Origin: Pantoea phytobeneficialis
GTDB taxonomy: Bacteria; Pseudomonadota; Gammaproteobacteria; Enterobacterales; Enterobacteriaceae
Length of the DNA stretch: 26,013 bases
Direction: 5' to 3'
Assembly (NCBI RefSeq): GCF_009728735.1
Contig: NZ_CP024636.1
Coordinates: 246,209 to 272,221 of the forward strand
Shown here: positions 25,369 to 26,013 of the stretch, piece after piece
Numbering within the stretch: the first letter of the stretch is position 1
Layout of the letters: the number at the start of each line of letters is the position of its first letter
Made by a program: the position numbers and the translations under genes
The notes under the pieces: model-generated
The model's database searches: none
The model's input: the letters and a program-made list of their open reading frames with translations, nothing else
What the model was told of the DNA's origin: nothing

Positions 25369-25388
25369 TTTCTTCTATATAGAAGAAA
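25369..25388. repeat. 20-bp perfect palindrome in the purH leader
   Basis: TTTCTTCTATATAGAAGAAA is a perfect palindrome, about 60 bases upstream of the purH ATG and inside the predicted 5' untranslated region. As RNA on the - strand it can form an 8-bp stem with an AUAU loop. The inner 14-mer recurs inside purH at about 24583-24596. Confidence 0.85.
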
Positions 25389-25438
25389 CGTTGGCCTCAG
25401 GTAACGCCCCAAAAGGGGCATCCTTCACGTCGCGGGGC

Positions 25439-25467
25439 ATTGTAGCGAAAACGTTTGCGCGATGCTC
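25439..25467 (-). promoter_or_regulatory. purHD promoter
   Basis: On the - strand TACAAT (25439-25444) is a clear -10 followed by the GC-rich GCCCCGCG. The -35 at 17 bp would be GAGCAT (25462-25467), which is weak, as expected if activation or the operator context matters. Predicted start is about 25432, giving a leader near 125 bases. Confidence 0.6.
25445..25460. promoter_or_regulatory. PurR operator (pur box) of purHD
   Basis: GCGAAAACGTTTGCGC (- strand GCGCAAACGTTTTCGC) fits the PurR consensus ACGCAAACGTTTTCGT at 14 of 16 positions. It fills the spacer of the purH promoter, so the repressor with hypoxanthine or guanine bound would block polymerase directly. This matches the E. coli purHD arrangement. 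Confidence 0.92.
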
Positions 25468-25492
25468 GCCTAAATTCATTTCTGTCGTGAGG

Positions 25493-25501
25493 TGTGGATA
25501 A
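25493..25501 (-). promoter_or_regulatory. Perfect DnaA box
   Basis: TTATCCACA on the - strand is identical to the strong DnaA-box consensus. It lies about 65 bases upstream of the predicted purH start and about 115 bases upstream of the rrn P1 start. Whether DnaA acts here is not known to me. Confidence 0.55.
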
Positions 25502-25553
25502 CTTTGTGTGTAAGTGGGTATAAGGCGGGGTTTTGCTGTGGAATGCAGCGAAC

Positions 25554-25605
25554 GGTTGTTTTTATTGAAATTAGCGGTTGCGTGCGCCGAACAACTCCCT
25601 ATAAT
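25554..25605 (+). promoter_or_regulatory. rrn P1 promoter with UP-element region
   Basis: TTGCGT (25578-25583) and TATAAT (25600-25605) are spaced by 16 bp, typical of rrn P1. The discriminator GCGCCTCC gives a predicted start at A25614. The A/T-rich 25554-25574 is the UP element position. The GC-rich discriminator and short spacer are the features that make P1 sensitive to ppGpp, DksA and initiating NTP. Confidence 0.92.
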
Positions 25606-25702
25606 GCGCCTCCATCGACACGGCACAACGGTTTACGAAATGCGGTGTTGAGAGAGAAGTTCTGAAGGAACTCTCGCCAGAGAAAATCGCTGAAAAAAGT
25701 GA

Positions 25703-25730
25703 TTGACTCTGAAAGAGGAAAGCGTAATAT
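25703..25730 (+). promoter_or_regulatory. rrn P2 promoter
   Basis: TTGACT (25703-25708) and TAATAT (25725-25730) are spaced by 16 bp and followed by ACGCCACC. The distance of about 120 bases from P1 and the sequence TTGACTCTGAAAG match the enterobacterial rrn P2. Confidence 0.9.
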
Positions 25731-25769
25731 ACGCCACCTCGCGACAGACGGTTAACCCGCTGCTCGCAC

Positions 25770-25782
25770 TGCTCTTTAACAA
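25770..25782 (+). promoter_or_regulatory. rrn boxA antitermination site
   Basis: TGCTCTTTAACAA is the standard rrn boxA, bound as RNA by NusB-NusE (S10) and working with NusG, whose gene is at 912. It protects the long untranslated rRNA transcript from Rho. Confidence 0.93.
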
Positions 25783-25909
25783 TTTATCAGACAATCTGTG
25801 TGGGCACTCGCAGGATTGATATCAAAAGTCTACGGACTTAAAAAATATCAAGTCTCAAGAGTGAACACGTAATTCATTACGAAGTTTAATTCTTTGAGCA
25901 TCAAACTTT

Positions 25910-26013
25910 AAATTGAAGAGTTTGATCATGGCTCAGATTGAACGCTGGCGGCAGGCCTAACACATGCAAGTCGAACGGTAGCACAGAGGAGCTTGCTCCT
26001 TGGGTGACGAGTG
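25910..26013 (+). rRNA. rrs: 16S ribosomal RNA, 5' end (truncated by the window)
   Basis: The gene begins AAATTGAAGAGTTTGATC and includes ATGGCTCAGATTGAACGCTG and CACATGCAAGTCGAACGG, all universal or near-universal 16S sequence. Only 104 bases are present. The V1 hairpin AGCACAGAGGAGCTTGCTCC at 25980-25999 is the form I associate with Pantoea. Its position divergent from purHD corresponds to E. coli rrnE. Confidence 0.98.

Larger units (their letters stand above)
25614..25909 (+). ncRNA. rrn leader RNA
   Basis: This is the transcribed leader from P1 to the 16S start. It contains P2 and boxA. The segment from about 25795 (TCTGTGTGGGCACTCGCAGG) should form the 5' strand of the long 16S processing stem cut by RNase III; its partner lies beyond the window. 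Together with 25308-25613 it makes a 602-base gap with no protein gene between purH and the 16S gene. Confidence 0.8.

Overview
The window is a chromosomal segment of an enterobacterium. It follows the E. coli rif/thi/purHD-rrnE neighbourhood almost gene for gene: tuf-secE-nusG-rplKAJL-rpoBC, then thiCE-rsd-nudC-hemE-nfi-yjaG-hupA-yjaH-purDH, then a divergent rrn operon. The V1 region at the start of the 16S gene (25979-26013) and the lack of thiFSGH behind thiCE both point to Pantoea or a close relative in the Erwiniaceae. This assignment is inference from memory of those genomes, not a database result.

Positions 1-12727 (+ strand) hold the information-processing block: the C-terminal end of EF-Tu, SecE-NusG, the L11-L1 operon, the L10-L7/L12 operon and RNA polymerase beta and beta'. 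Regulatory DNA is easy to read here. There is a P(L11)-type promoter, an L1-binding leader, a P(L10)-type promoter with the L10 leader, an attenuator hairpin after rplL, and a strong terminator after rpoC. Both ribosomal-protein promoters lie inside inverted repeats.

Positions 12739-14523 carry a divergent pair that E. coli keeps elsewhere on its chromosome: yjiS (a small DUF1127 protein, - strand) and yjiR (a MocR/GntR-aminotransferase regulator, + strand). The DNA between them contains repeated ATACAGATT-type elements, the best candidate in this window for an uncharacterised operator system. The pair sits where E. coli has thiFSGH.

Positions 14586-17317 (- strand) are a TPP-riboswitch-controlled thiC-thiE operon: pyrimidine synthesis and the coupling step, without the thiazole genes. 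Positions 17411-22379 hold rsd (-) and nudC, hemE-nfi, yjaG, hupA and yjaH (+). Positions 22419-25307 (- strand) are the purH-purD operon, with a PurR operator in its promoter. Positions 25308-25909 are a divergent control region with the PurR box, a perfect DnaA box, rrn P1 and P2 promoters and boxA. The 16S rRNA gene begins at about 25910 and runs off the end.

Most of the window is conserved housekeeping DNA. I saw no IS element, CRISPR array, prophage, tRNA gene or disrupted gene. The points worth a second look are mainly regulatory: the yjiR-yjiS repeats, promoters nested in hairpins, the DnaA box near purH/rrn, the purH leader palindrome and the shortened thi operon.
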